Below, in pieces: positions 1-8,024 of a DNA stretch of 64,000 bases (its first letter is position 1; every line of letters begins with the position of its first letter). Location of the stretch: positions 1-64,000 of the forward strand of contig NZ_JAIVMF010000003.1 in NCBI RefSeq assembly GCF_020176715.1, read 5' to 3'. The DNA comes from Stappia stellulata (GTDB taxonomy: Bacteria > Pseudomonadota > Alphaproteobacteria > Rhizobiales > Stappiaceae). The notes below the pieces were generated by a model that did not search any database, was not told where the DNA came from, and was given only the letters and a program-made list of their open reading frames with translations. Both the position numbers and the translations under genes were made by a program.

Positions 1-118
1 TGATCTGGGATACATCGACCTGGAGCAGAGAACACTACAAACAATCGACAACCCGTTCGGCACGAGGTTGTAACCCATGTCTCCGGTACAAACCGTTACC
101 TATGTCTCCGGATCGGAC
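1..118 (+). mobile_element. Right end of an IS481-family insertion sequence (truncated by window edge)
   Basis: The first 73 bases encode the last residues of a transposase, followed by two copies of a 17-nt motif at 70-86 and 96-112 that differ at two positions and share ATGTCTCCGG. Such motifs are typical of the terminal region of one IS481 subgroup. The element continues to the left of the window, so whether it is intact cannot be judged. It ends about 15-20 nt before the tRNA-Ser gene. The exact IS boundary is a guess. Confidence 0.55.
2..73 (+). CDS. IS481-family transposase, C-terminal 23 residues only
   Basis: The reading frame starting at base 2 encodes a peptide ending in Asp-Asn-Pro-Phe-Gly-Thr-Arg-Leu, preceded by Asp-Leu-Gly-Tyr-Ile-Asp-Leu-Glu. 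This is the usual C-terminal signature of IS481-type DDE transposases. The rest lies outside the window. The stop codon is TAA at 71-73. No catalytic residue is visible, so activity cannot be assessed. Confidence 0.6.
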   Translation, partial: DLGYIDLEQRTLQTIDNPFGTRL

Positions 119-130
119 ACAGAAGGGGAG

Positions 131-220
131 TGGCGGAAGAGGTGGGATTCGAACCCACGAGACGGTTGCCCGCCTGCCGGTTTTCAAGACCGGTGCCTTC
201 AACCACTCGGCCACTCTTCC
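131..220 (-). tRNA. tRNA-Ser (anticodon TGA)
   Basis: On the minus strand the gene starts GGAAGAGTGGCCGAG, has an anticodon loop CTTGAAA giving anticodon TGA (reads UCA/UCG codons), a long class II variable arm typical of serine tRNAs, a TPsiC arm GGTTCGAATCC and a 3' end TCTTCCG paired with the 5' end. The CCA tail is encoded (131-133). Length is 90 nt. It stands alone and lies immediately beside an IS481 remnant. Confidence 0.95.
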
Positions 221-230
221 GTCGGGCTCT

Positions 231-259
231 CGTTTGGCCGCGCGGCCCTTCATTGTCAA
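231..259 (-). promoter_or_regulatory. Possible promoter of tRNA-Ser
   Basis: A perfect TTGACA -35 hexamer lies at 259-254 on the minus strand, 34 nt upstream of the mature tRNA 5' end. Seventeen bases further is CAAACG, a poor -10. Position fits a tRNA promoter, but the -10 is weak, so this is tentative. Confidence 0.3.
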
Positions 260-293
260 GGGGGATCGCTCCGACCGGACGGGGGCAAAGGAA

Positions 294-337
294 AACCGCC
301 GATCCGGAAGGTCGAGGCAGGGACCGGATCGGCGGTT
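294..337 (-). terminator. Strong 14-bp hairpin followed by TTTT on the minus strand
   Basis: Bases 294-307 (AACCGCCGATCCGG) are perfectly complementary to 324-337, with a 16-nt loop. On the minus strand the stem runs into TTTTCCTTT, so it resembles an intrinsic terminator. No protein gene on the minus strand upstream of it would need one, so it may end a short non-coding transcript. Confidence 0.4.
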
Positions 338-411
338 GCGCCGGGGTGCCGGCGTTTGGCGCGGGGGCACGCGCCATGTCTTCAGTCTTAGGGGCACACG
401 CCCCATGATGC

Positions 412-427
412 TGTGACCGGGATCACA
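412..427. promoter_or_regulatory. CRP/FNR-family operator, perfect TGTGA-N6-TCACA
   Basis: The 16-nt site reads TGTGA CCGGGA TCACA, matching the enteric CRP consensus half-sites exactly. It lies 115 nt upstream of the ATG of the small secreted protein at 542, so it could act as an activator or repressor site for that gene or for a minus-strand transcript. The regulator is not encoded in the window. Confidence 0.55.
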
Positions 428-541
428 AAAGCGTCATCCGCGGCCCTGATCCGCCAGCGCGAGGGGGACGTAACTCAGGGCAGGCAAGCGAATTCGTTTC
501 GGCTTTTTGGCCGGCCTTGAAGAGGATACCAGGAGACGATC

Positions 542-946
542 ATGCCCAAGGCAATCATAAAGACCGGCATTCTGGCAGTTGGCATGTGTGCTGCAGTTGT
601 CTTGTCCGCGACGGCACAGGCGAACACGCAGTTGTCGCAGAACGAGATCAAGCAGGTGGTGTCCGGCAAGCGGATCTATCTGAAAACTCCGCTCGGGGGC
701 GAGTTCCCGCTCTACTACCAGCGCAACGGCAAGGTCGACGGTTCCGGCGACGCCGTCGGGCTCGGCCGCTTCATGCAGCCGAACGACGAGGGCCGCTGGT
801 GGGTGCGCGGCAATCGTCTCTGCCAGAAGTGGCAAAGCTGGTACGACGGCAAGCAGTTCTGCTTCACGCTGTCGAAGGGCGAGGGAAGCACGCTCTACTG
901 GACCCGCGACGACGGCTTGAACGGCCGTGCCCGGATCGGAAACTGA
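542..946 (+). CDS. Small secreted/periplasmic protein, DUF995-like
   Basis: The 134-residue product begins with a signal peptide: charged start MPKAIIK, a hydrophobic core at about 8-24 and an Ala-Gln-Ala cleavage site near residue 27. The mature part has the segment KRIYLKTPLGGEF, a GRWW motif and two Cys (RLCQKW and QFCFTL) that may form a disulfide. I associate this pattern with DUF995-like alphaproteobacterial exported proteins of unknown function, from memory only. A good ribosome site (AGGAGA) precedes the ATG. A CRP-type site lies upstream. No enzymatic role can be inferred. Confidence 0.75.
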   Translation: MPKAIIKTGILAVGMCAAVVLSATAQANTQLSQNEIKQVVSGKRIYLKTPLGGEFPLYYQRNGKVDGSGDAVGLGRFMQPNDEGRWWVRGNRLCQKWQSWYDGKQFCFTLSKGEGSTLYWTRDDGLNGRARIGN

Positions 947-1281
947 TTCAATCGCGGAACCGGTGAGGCCGAAAAGCGACACTCCTGTTAAAAACGTCCG
1001 CTCACCTGTGTCTTTCGCTCGACCGCGCTTTCACCTTGCGGTAAGGGACCCGTGTTACACATGTTGCGATGCGCCGAATTGGGAGGCCGCATCACAATGA
1101 AAACATGGTCCGCCGGTGCGTTGCGCACTGCGGTGCTGTCTTGCAGAACGGGTGACGGCCGGAGCCTTGGCAAGGGCCTGGTCAGACCTCGTTCTTGCCC
1201 CCCGGGATCGATTCCGGATCCGGGCGCGCGCCGGACACACCGCATCGTTATGCCGGCAAGAGTATCGAGTAGGGCGGCAAC
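947..1281. other. Intergenic stretch upstream of rlpA
   Basis: No convincing gene is seen. A short frame starting at 1097 lacks protein-like composition. The stretch presumably carries the promoter of rlpA, but no clear -35/-10 pair or hairpin was recognised. Confidence 0.5.
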
Positions 1282-2415
1282 ATGACGACAGGCAAGGCTC
1301 CGGCGGCTGACCGCCGGGAACCGGGCTCCTCACGAGATCCTTCGCGGACGACATCCCTTTCGCGGGCTTTCTCCCCCACCCATTCGCTTTCTCGGCTCCG
1401 GCCGATCCCCGTTCTTGCGGTTTCGGCCCTGTGTCTGACGCTTGCGGCCTGCAGCAGCGCGCCGACCGACAAGAAGAAAGTGAAATTCAGCGAATCCAAA
1501 TACGGCGTGCCTGCCAGCCCCAAGATCGTGACGGGCAACAAGCCCGTGCCCAAGGGCGGCGGTCGCTACATGGTCGGCAAGCCCTACAAGGTCGCCGGCA
1601 AGTGGTATCGCCCCAAGGACGACCCGAACTACCAGTCCGTCGGGCTTGCCTCCTGGTACGGACCCACCTTTCACGGGCGCCAGACGGCGAACGGCGAGGT
1701 CTTCGACCGCAACGCCCTGACCGCGGCGCATACGACGATGCCGCTGCCCTCCTACGCCCGTGTCACCAACATGTCGAACGGCCGCTCGCTGATCGTACGC
1801 GTGAACGACCGCGGCCCGTTCCACGGCAAGCGCACCATTGATCTCTCCGAACGCGCCGCGACCATGCTGGACTACAAGTCCAAGGGCGTGGCGAAGGTGA
1901 AGGTCGAATATATCGGCCGCGCGCGGCTCGACGGCCTCGATGAACCCTATCTGATGGCGTCCTATCGCGGCCCCGGTGCAGTTCAGCCCGGCGCGACGCA
2001 GCCGGGGACCTTGCTGGCGCAAGCCGAAATCCCATCGGGACTTCTCGGGCCGGCGCCCGTTCCGCGCAGCCGGCCCTATGGCGCCGTGCTTGCCAGCACG
2101 TGGACATTCTCCAACACGGTCACGGCCGCCTTCGATCCGGCCATCGCCTTCGAGGCCGGAGCAGGAACGCTTCGCGTGGCGTCCTCCAACGGCTTCACCG
2201 GCGGGCAGGAAGGACTGCTTGGCTACGGAGCTCCGGTGTCTGCTGAGCCGCAAACGCTGCCCGGCAGCATCCAGGGCCAGACCGGCGGAAGTTTCGTCGC
2301 CGGATCGGCCATCTCCTCCTATGTCGCGGATCGCCGGATCGCCGCCGCCTACAGCGCCTTCGACGGGATCGAGGGCGGATCGCCGCTTTCGCGTCTCGTA
2401 AACGCACGGCGCTGA
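1282..2415 (+). CDS. rlpA: RlpA-family septal-ring lipoprotein (double-psi beta-barrel)
   Basis: RlpA proteins are envelope lipoproteins that bind or cleave peptidoglycan lacking stem peptides at the division site. The N-terminus carries a hydrophobic stretch ending in a lipobox (LAAC, Cys near residue 57), after an unusually long 40-residue leader; a later start may be the real one. The DPBB domain spans about 110-205 and contains the diagnostic ASWYGPTFHGRQTANGE and RVNDRGPF segments. The C-terminal about 160 residues are Gly/Ala/Ser-rich, and I see no SPOR domain. It is followed by its own terminator, so it is transcribed apart from the dac-tmk chain. Confidence 0.9.
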   Translation: MTTGKAPAADRREPGSSRDPSRTTSLSRAFSPTHSLSRLRPIPVLAVSALCLTLAACSSAPTDKKKVKFSESKYGVPASPKIVTGNKPVPKGGGRYMVGKPYKVAGKWYRPKDDPNYQSVGLASWYGPTFHGRQTANGEVFDRNALTAAHTTMPLPSYARVTNMSNGRSLIVRVNDRGPFHGKRTIDLSERAATMLDYKSKGVAKVKVEYIGRARLDGLDEPYLMASYRGPGAVQPGATQPGTLLAQAEIPSGLLGPAPVPRSRPYGAVLASTWTFSNTVTAAFDPAIAFEAGAGTLRVASSNGFTGGQEGLLGYGAPVSAEPQTLPGSIQGQTGGSFVAGSAISSYVADRRIAAAYSAFDGIEGGSPLSRLVNARR

Positions 2416-2467
2416 TGCGCCTGTGGACAAGCCGGTAGGCGCAGGCTTGCACGACGAGTATGGTCAA

Positions 2468-2498
2468 CGTCCCGGACACCGCCGTCCGGGACGTTTTT
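2468..2498 (+). terminator. Rho-independent terminator after rlpA
   Basis: A perfect 10-bp stem CGTCCCGGAC/GTCCGGGACG (2468-2477 with 2484-2493), a 6-nt loop and a run of five T. It separates rlpA from the downstream DD-carboxypeptidase operon, which starts 35 bp later. Confidence 0.9.
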
Positions 2499-2532
2499 CG
2501 TTGTGACGTCAGCGCATAGAGGTAGAACCGAG

Positions 2533-3714
2533 ATGATTGCGCGCAAGCGGTCTTTCGCAGTCCTGGCCGTCCTGTTCGTCCTCACCGCGTTGACCGGTCA
2601 GGTCGCCGCGCAAGGTGCGGTAGAGGAAAAGCCGCCCGAAACGCCGCTTCTGCTCATCGACTTCAGCACCGGCACGCTGTTGAACAGCCGCAATGCAACG
2701 GTCGCCATTCAACCCGGCTCCACCGCGAAGCTCATGACCGCCGCCGTGGTCTTCGACGCGCTGTCCTCCGGCGAGATTTCCGAGGACACCGCCTTTCCCG
2801 TCAGCGAGCACGCCTGGCGCAGCGGCGGCGCACCATCCGGCGGACCGACGATGTTCGCGGCACTGAAAAGCGAGGTCCCCGTCCTCGATCTGCTGAAAGG
2901 GCTGCTCGTCCAGAATGCGAATGACGCCGCCATCATCCTCGCGGAAGGACTGGACGGCAGCGAAGACGCCTTTGCCACGCGCATGAACGCACTGGCCGAA
3001 CGGATCGGCATGACCGGAAGCCGGTTTTCCAATCCGACCGGCGCGGACGCGCCGGGCGCGGTCACCACGACGGCCGACCTGGGGCGCCTTGCCGCGTTCA
3101 TCCTGAGCCGGCACAAGGACCGCTACGGGCTCTTCAGCCTTCCCGAGTTTACCTGGAACGGGATCTTTCAGCGCAACAAGAACCCGCTGCTGGGCGAGAT
3201 CGCCGGGGTCGACGGACTCGCGGCCGGCTCCAGCGCGAAATCCGGCTACAACGGCGTCGGTTCCGTCATCCGGGCAAACCGCCGCCTGATCGGTGTGGTT
3301 GCCGGGCACCCGACGGCAGACGCGCGGACGGATGCCCTCAAGGCGCTGTTCGACAGTCTGGAAAAGGACTACGAGGATGTCGTCCTGTTCGAAAAGGGCG
3401 CACCGCTGGCGCAGGCCCGTGTGTTCGGGGGCGCGCAATCGAGCGTCGACCTTCTGGCGCGCGAGCCTGTGGAAGTCCTTCTGCCGCGCGGCAGCAAGAG
3501 CGACTACCGATTGAGGGTGATCTATACCGGTCCCTTGAAGGCGCCGGTGGAACGCGGCAAGACGGTCGGCGAACTGCGGGTGATGCGCGACCGGACCGTG
3601 GTCTTCCGGGTCCCGCTGGAAACTGCCGAGGCGGTCGAGCGGGGAACCGTGACCAGCCGGGCCGCGGACGCCTTGCGTGAAACACTGTTTGGATGGTGGC
3701 TCGATGAGGGATGA
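2533..3714 (+). CDS. D-alanyl-D-alanine carboxypeptidase-family protein (PBP5/6-like, S11)
   Basis: Penicillin-binding DD-carboxypeptidases trim the terminal D-Ala of peptidoglycan stem peptides in the periplasm. The 393-residue product has a signal peptide (cleavage after AQVAA-type sequence near 27), the SxxK motif as STAK (63-66), NAN at 128-130 where SxN is usual, and KSG at 236-238 where KTG is usual. The C-terminal beta-rich PBP5_C region covers about 290-370. The ATG at 2533 is preferred over an upstream in-frame one because the signal peptide begins there. It overlaps tmk by 11 bp, so they are co-transcribed. The altered second motif leaves catalytic strength open. Confidence 0.85.
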   Translation: MIARKRSFAVLAVLFVLTALTGQVAAQGAVEEKPPETPLLLIDFSTGTLLNSRNATVAIQPGSTAKLMTAAVVFDALSSGEISEDTAFPVSEHAWRSGGAPSGGPTMFAALKSEVPVLDLLKGLLVQNANDAAIILAEGLDGSEDAFATRMNALAERIGMTGSRFSNPTGADAPGAVTTTADLGRLAAFILSRHKDRYGLFSLPEFTWNGIFQRNKNPLLGEIAGVDGLAAGSSAKSGYNGVGSVIRANRRLIGVVAGHPTADARTDALKALFDSLEKDYEDVVLFEKGAPLAQARVFGGAQSSVDLLAREPVEVLLPRGSKSDYRLRVIYTGPLKAPVERGKTVGELRVMRDRTVVFRVPLETAEAVERGTVTSRAADALRETLFGWWLDEG

Positions 3715-4456
3715 CGCGCGTGTCGACGCGATGCGCGAGACCCGAGGCACCCTGCAGAGGCAGGGGCGTTTTCTCACGTTCGAAGGGGGAGAGGGGGCCG
3801 GAAAATCCACCCAGATCTCCCGCCTGAAGGAACGGCTGAATGCGGCCGGGATCGAGGCGGTCGTGACCCGGGAACCGGGCGGATCCCCGACGGCGGAGAC
3901 CATCCGCGAGCTGCTGCTGTCCGGCAAGGTGAAGCCGCTTGGCGCCGAGATCGAGGCGGTGATGTTCGCCGCGGCCCGCGCCGACCACGTCGATGAAACC
4001 ATTCGCCCGGCGCTCAACGCGGGGCGCTGGGTGCTGTGCGACCGTTTCGCCGACAGCACCCGCGTCTATCAGGGCGAGGCCGGGGTCGATCCTGCGTTTT
4101 TAGACCGGCTGGAGGCCGTGGCCGTCGGCGGGTATCGCCCCGACATGACCATCCTGATCGACGTCTCACCGGAGGTTGGCTTGTCTCGTGTGGCTGCGCG
4201 CAGCAGCTCGGACGGCACCCCCGCCGATCCCGACCGCTTCGAGACCGACACGAAGGAGGTGCACATGCGCCGCCGCCAGCTCTTTCTCGACCTGGCCGCT
4301 GCGGAACCGGCCCGCTTTGTCGTCGTCGATGGCAGCGCTGCGGCCGACAAGGTGGCGGATGACATCTGGCAGGCGGTCTGCGCGCGCTTTCCGCTCGATC
4401 TCGGTCATGCGGGCCCCGCCGCACCCGATCCCGCCCGCGACCGGATCGGAGGCTAG
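3704..4456 (+). CDS. tmk: Thymidylate kinase
   Basis: It phosphorylates dTMP to dTDP with ATP, the entry step to dTTP. The 250-residue product has a P-loop GGEGAGKST at 28-36, the dTMP-binding DRFADSTRVYQG segment, and a REPGGSP motif after strand 2. Family length is about 210-230, and the extra residues are at both ends. Two starts are possible, 3704 and 3731; 3704 gives the usual 11-bp overlap with the upstream dac gene. Only 5 bp separate it from holB, a common alphaproteobacterial order. Confidence 0.95.
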   Translation: MRDDARVDAMRETRGTLQRQGRFLTFEGGEGAGKSTQISRLKERLNAAGIEAVVTREPGGSPTAETIRELLLSGKVKPLGAEIEAVMFAAARADHVDETIRPALNAGRWVLCDRFADSTRVYQGEAGVDPAFLDRLEAVAVGGYRPDMTILIDVSPEVGLSRVAARSSSDGTPADPDRFETDTKEVHMRRRQLFLDLAAAEPARFVVVDGSAAADKVADDIWQAVCARFPLDLGHAGPAAPDPARDRIGG

Positions 4457-4461
4457 CGGCT

Positions 4462-5532
4462 ATGGAGCAGCAGGACGCCCATGCTTTTGAGCCGGACGCG
4501 CTGGAGGGAATACCCTTGCCCCGCGAGCGCACGGTGCTCTACGGCCATGAGGCCGCGGAACAGGCGCTTCTGGAGGCCTATCGCTCGAGCAGGATGCACC
4601 ACGCCTGGATCCTCGCCGGCCCCAAGGGGATCGGCAAGGCAACGCTCGCATTCCGCTTCGCCCGCTTCGTGCTGGCCCATCCCGACCCGGCGTCAGTGGC
4701 GGCGCGGATGGCCCCGGACCTGATGCTTTCGCCCGACGACCCGACCTTTCGCAAGGTGGCCGCCGGCGCGCATCCGGGCATCCTGCACCTCAAGCGGCCC
4801 TATGATGCGAAGCGCAAGTCCAAGGACAAGTTCAAGCAGGACCTGACCGTCGACGAGGTGCGCCGCGCGGTGCCCTTTTTCGGGTCGACCGGCTCGCAAG
4901 GATCGTGGCGGATCTGCATTGTCGATGCGGCCGACGACATGAACCAGAATGCGGCCAATGCGCTCCTGAAGGTTCTGGAGGAGCCTCCGAAGCGCTCGCT
5001 GTTTCTCGTAATCGCACATTCGCCGGGACGGTTGCTGCCAACCATCCGCTCGCGCTGCCGGATGCTGACGACGCAGCCGCTGCGCGATCAGGAGATTGCA
5101 TCTGGGCTGGCGGAGTTCGGCGTCGCCGCGCCGGAGACCCGTGAGGCCAGGCGCGCGGCCGAGCTCGCGCACGGAAGCCTGAGGAAAGCGATCATGCTCG
5201 CGTCGAGCGATGCGATCGAGCTGGCCGACGGCTTTGCGGCACTTGTCGAGCAGCTCCCGGATATCGACATCGCACAGGCGCATGGGTTCGCCGATGCGGT
5301 GGCGCGCAATGGCGCGGAAGACGCCTGGACACTGTTTAAGGACCTCGTGTCCGACCACCTTCATTCCCGTCTCGACCCAGCATCCGGCATGGCGTTGCAG
5401 CGCCTTGTCAGGGTAGCCGAGGTATGGGAAAAGACGAGCCAGGCCGCCCGCGAGGCGGATGCCTTCAACCTCGATCGCAAGCAGCTCGTTTTGAACGTGT
5501 TTCGCGATCTGGCGGAAACCGCCCGCACCTGA
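4462..5532 (+). CDS. holB: DNA polymerase III subunit delta'
   Basis: Delta' is part of the clamp-loader complex that opens the beta sliding clamp. The 356-residue product shows the P-loop-like GPKGIGKATLAFRFARF segment near residue 50, the sensor-like SRCRMLTTQPL segment, and NQNAANALLKVLEEPP, the most conserved stretch in HolB/DnaX. It follows tmk by 5 bp and precedes metG by about 130 bp, a conserved order in Rhizobiales-type genomes. Confidence 0.95.
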   Translation: MEQQDAHAFEPDALEGIPLPRERTVLYGHEAAEQALLEAYRSSRMHHAWILAGPKGIGKATLAFRFARFVLAHPDPASVAARMAPDLMLSPDDPTFRKVAAGAHPGILHLKRPYDAKRKSKDKFKQDLTVDEVRRAVPFFGSTGSQGSWRICIVDAADDMNQNAANALLKVLEEPPKRSLFLVIAHSPGRLLPTIRSRCRMLTTQPLRDQEIASGLAEFGVAAPETREARRAAELAHGSLRKAIMLASSDAIELADGFAALVEQLPDIDIAQAHGFADAVARNGAEDAWTLFKDLVSDHLHSRLDPASGMALQRLVRVAEVWEKTSQAAREADAFNLDRKQLVLNVFRDLAETART

Positions 5533-5664
5533 CCCGACGGGCTGGCGCGAGGGCGGCAAGGCGTGCATACGAAGACTGCCGCCAGTTGAGCGGAAGACCC
5601 TGTCCCGCGTGGGCGAATGCCGCGCTCCTCCATGGCCACCGAACTTTGGACCCGCAAGACGTTC

Positions 5665-7230
5665 ATGACCGACCGATCCCCCTTCCTCGTCTCGACGGCG
5701 ATTTCCTACCCCAACGGCGTTCCGCATATCGGACACGCCTATGAGGCGATTGCCACGGATACAATCGCGCGCTTCCAGCGGCTTGACGGGCGTGACGTGC
5801 TCTTCCTGACGGGCACCGACGAACACGGCCAGAAGATGCTGCAGACCGCGCGCGGCGAGGGGATCCCGGTGCGCGAGCTTGCCGACCGCAATGCCGCCCG
5901 GTTTCAGGAGATGGTCGCAGCCCTCGGCTGTTCGAACGACGATTTCATCCGCACGGTGGAGCCGCGCCATCATGCCGCAAGCCAGGAAATCTGGCGCCGC
6001 ATGGCCGCGAATGGCGATATCTACAAGGACAGCTACTCCGGCTGGTACTCGGTGCGCGACGAGGCCTACTACCAGGAAAACGAAACGGAGCTGCGCGCCG
6101 ACGGCGTGCGCTACGGACCGCAGGGCACGCCCGTGGAATGGGTCGAGGAGGAGAGCTATTTCTTCCGCTTGTCGAGCTATCAGGACAAGCTGCTCGCACA
6201 TTACGAGGCCAACCCGCAGTTCATCGGGCCGGACGAGCGGCGCAACGAGGTGGTCAGTTTCGTCAAGCGCGGGCTGAGGGACCTGTCGATCTCGCGCACC
6301 ACCTTCGACTGGGGCGTGCCGGTGCCGGGCGACGAGCGCCATGTCATGTACGTCTGGGTGGATGCGCTCACGAATTACATCACCGGCGCCGGCTTTCCAG
6401 ATGACAGCGATCCGCGCTGGCGGTTCTGGCCGGCCAACCTGCATGTGATCGGCAAGGACATCGTGCGCTTCCACGCCGTCTACTGGCCGGCCTTCCTGAT
6501 GTCGGCAGGTATCGAGCTGCCGAAGCGGGTGTTCGCGCATGGCTTTCTGTTCAACAAGGGCGAGAAGATGTCGAAGTCGGTCGGCAACGTGATCGACCCC
6601 TTCGCGCTGATCGACCACTACGGGCTTGATGCGGTTCGCTATTTCTTCCTGCGGGAGGTGCCCTTCGGCCAGGACGGCAACTACAGCCACGATGCCATCG
6701 TCAACCGGATCAACGCCGATCTCGCGAACGATCTCGGCAATCTGGCGCAGCGCTCGCTGTCGATGATCGGCAAGAACTGCGGCGGCACCTTGCCGACCCC
6801 GGGCGACCTCAGCGCCGAGGACAAGGCGATCCTCGCCCAGGCCGACGCGATGCTCGAAACCGCGCGTGCGGCCATGGACACGCAGGCGATCCACCAGATG
6901 CTGGCCTGTGTGTGGGCCTGCGTCGGCGAGGCCAATCGCTATTTCGCCGGCCAGGAGCCCTGGGCGTTGAAGAAGACCGATCCCGAGCGCATGGGCACGG
7001 TGCTCTATGTCACCGCCGAGGTGATCCGTCAGGTGGCGATCCTGGCGCAACCGGTGGTGCCGGGAAGCGCGGAAAAGCTGCTCGATCTCCTCAAGGTCGA
7101 GGCGGATGCCCGCGGTTTCGACGCGCTCGGAGAGGGCGGACGCCTGAAGCCCGGAACCGAGCTGCCGAAGCCCGCGGGTGTCTTCCCGCGCTATGTGGAG
7201 GCCGAAACGACCGACAGCGGAGCCGCCTGA
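5665..7230 (+). CDS. metG: Methionyl-tRNA synthetase
   Basis: It charges tRNA-Met with methionine. The 521-residue class I synthetase has HIGH at 21-24 and KMSKS at 301-305, with the TGTDEHGQK segment that follows the first fold. There is no C-terminal EMAP-type tRNA-binding domain, and the four-Cys zinc knuckle of the E. coli type is absent, which fits the short alphaproteobacterial form. Start 5665 is chosen because alignment with the family begins at MTDRSPF; upstream in-frame ATGs would add a non-conserved leader. Its stop overlaps the tatD start. Confidence 0.96.
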   Translation: MTDRSPFLVSTAISYPNGVPHIGHAYEAIATDTIARFQRLDGRDVLFLTGTDEHGQKMLQTARGEGIPVRELADRNAARFQEMVAALGCSNDDFIRTVEPRHHAASQEIWRRMAANGDIYKDSYSGWYSVRDEAYYQENETELRADGVRYGPQGTPVEWVEEESYFFRLSSYQDKLLAHYEANPQFIGPDERRNEVVSFVKRGLRDLSISRTTFDWGVPVPGDERHVMYVWVDALTNYITGAGFPDDSDPRWRFWPANLHVIGKDIVRFHAVYWPAFLMSAGIELPKRVFAHGFLFNKGEKMSKSVGNVIDPFALIDHYGLDAVRYFFLREVPFGQDGNYSHDAIVNRINADLANDLGNLAQRSLSMIGKNCGGTLPTPGDLSAEDKAILAQADAMLETARAAMDTQAIHQMLACVWACVGEANRYFAGQEPWALKKTDPERMGTVLYVTAEVIRQVAILAQPVVPGSAEKLLDLLKVEADARGFDALGEGGRLKPGTELPKPAGVFPRYVEAETTDSGAA

Positions 7231-8024
7231 TGCTGGTCGACAGCCATTGCCATCTCGACTTTCCGGACTTCGACGAAGAACGCGATGCGATCATCGCCCG
7301 CGCCAACGACGCCGGCGTCGAGCTCATGGTGACGATCTCGACGCGTGTCGCGAAATTCGACCGGATCCGAGCGCTCGCCGAGCAGTATCCTTGCGTTTAT
7401 TGCTCCGTCGGCACCCATCCGCACAATGCGGGGGAAGAGGCGGAGATGGCGGTCACGACCGAGGATCTCGTCCGCTTGTCGGCACACGAGAAGGTCGTCG
7501 CCATCGGCGAGGCCGGTCTGGACTATTTCTACGACAAGGCCCCGCGCGAGGCGCAGGCGCAGGGACTTCGCCGCCATATAGCGGCGGCGCGTGAAACCGG
7601 ACTGCCGCTGGTCATTCATTCGCGCGATGCCGACGACGACATGGCCCGGATCCTGACGGAAGAAACGGAGAAGGGCGCCTTTCCGGCACTTCTGCATTGT
7701 TTCTCGTCGGGCCGCGATCTGGCGATGACCGGCATCGATCTCGGGCTCTATGTCTCGTTTTCCGGCATCCTGACCTTCAAGCGCTCTGAAGAGCTGCGGG
7801 CGATCGCAGCCGATCTGCCCGCCGACCGGCTGCTTGTCGAGACCGACGCGCCTTATCTCGCGCCGCAGCCCTGGCGCGGAAAGCGCAACGAACCGGCCTA
7901 TGTGGCCCACACCAACAAGGTGCTTGCGGACGCCCGGGGCGTGTCGGAGGACGACATGGCCCGCCAGACCAGCGAGAACTTCTTTCGCCTGTTCTCCAAG
8001 GTGCCGGGAGCGGCCGCGCAATGA
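7230..8024 (+). CDS. TatD-family metal-dependent DNase/hydrolase
   Basis: TatD proteins are TIM-barrel hydrolases with metal-dependent 3'-5' exonuclease activity. The 264-residue product has the HxH metal pair (H6, H8 in DSHCHLDF), the GEAGLDYFYD segment with the bridging Glu, a VIHSRDAD histidine, LLHCFSSG, and the ETDAPYLAP motif near the end. Its ATG overlaps the metG stop (ATGA) and its stop overlaps the next gene, indicating translational coupling. Confidence 0.93.
   Translation: MLVDSHCHLDFPDFDEERDAIIARANDAGVELMVTISTRVAKFDRIRALAEQYPCVYCSVGTHPHNAGEEAEMAVTTEDLVRLSAHEKVVAIGEAGLDYFYDKAPREAQAQGLRRHIAAARETGLPLVIHSRDADDDMARILTEETEKGAFPALLHCFSSGRDLAMTGIDLGLYVSFSGILTFKRSEELRAIAADLPADRLLVETDAPYLAPQPWRGKRNEPAYVAHTNKVLADARGVSEDDMARQTSENFFRLFSKVPGAAAQ

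Noticed and set aside
1097-1285. Short plus-strand frame upstream of rlpA
   Set aside because: Pro/Arg-rich with no features; it overlaps the rlpA start region and is better seen as non-coding leader.
4693-7050. 785-codon open frame on the minus strand across holB and metG
   Set aside because: It is the antisense of two well-supported plus-strand genes with clear motifs; its translation is low-complexity in Arg/His/Leu and has no family features.
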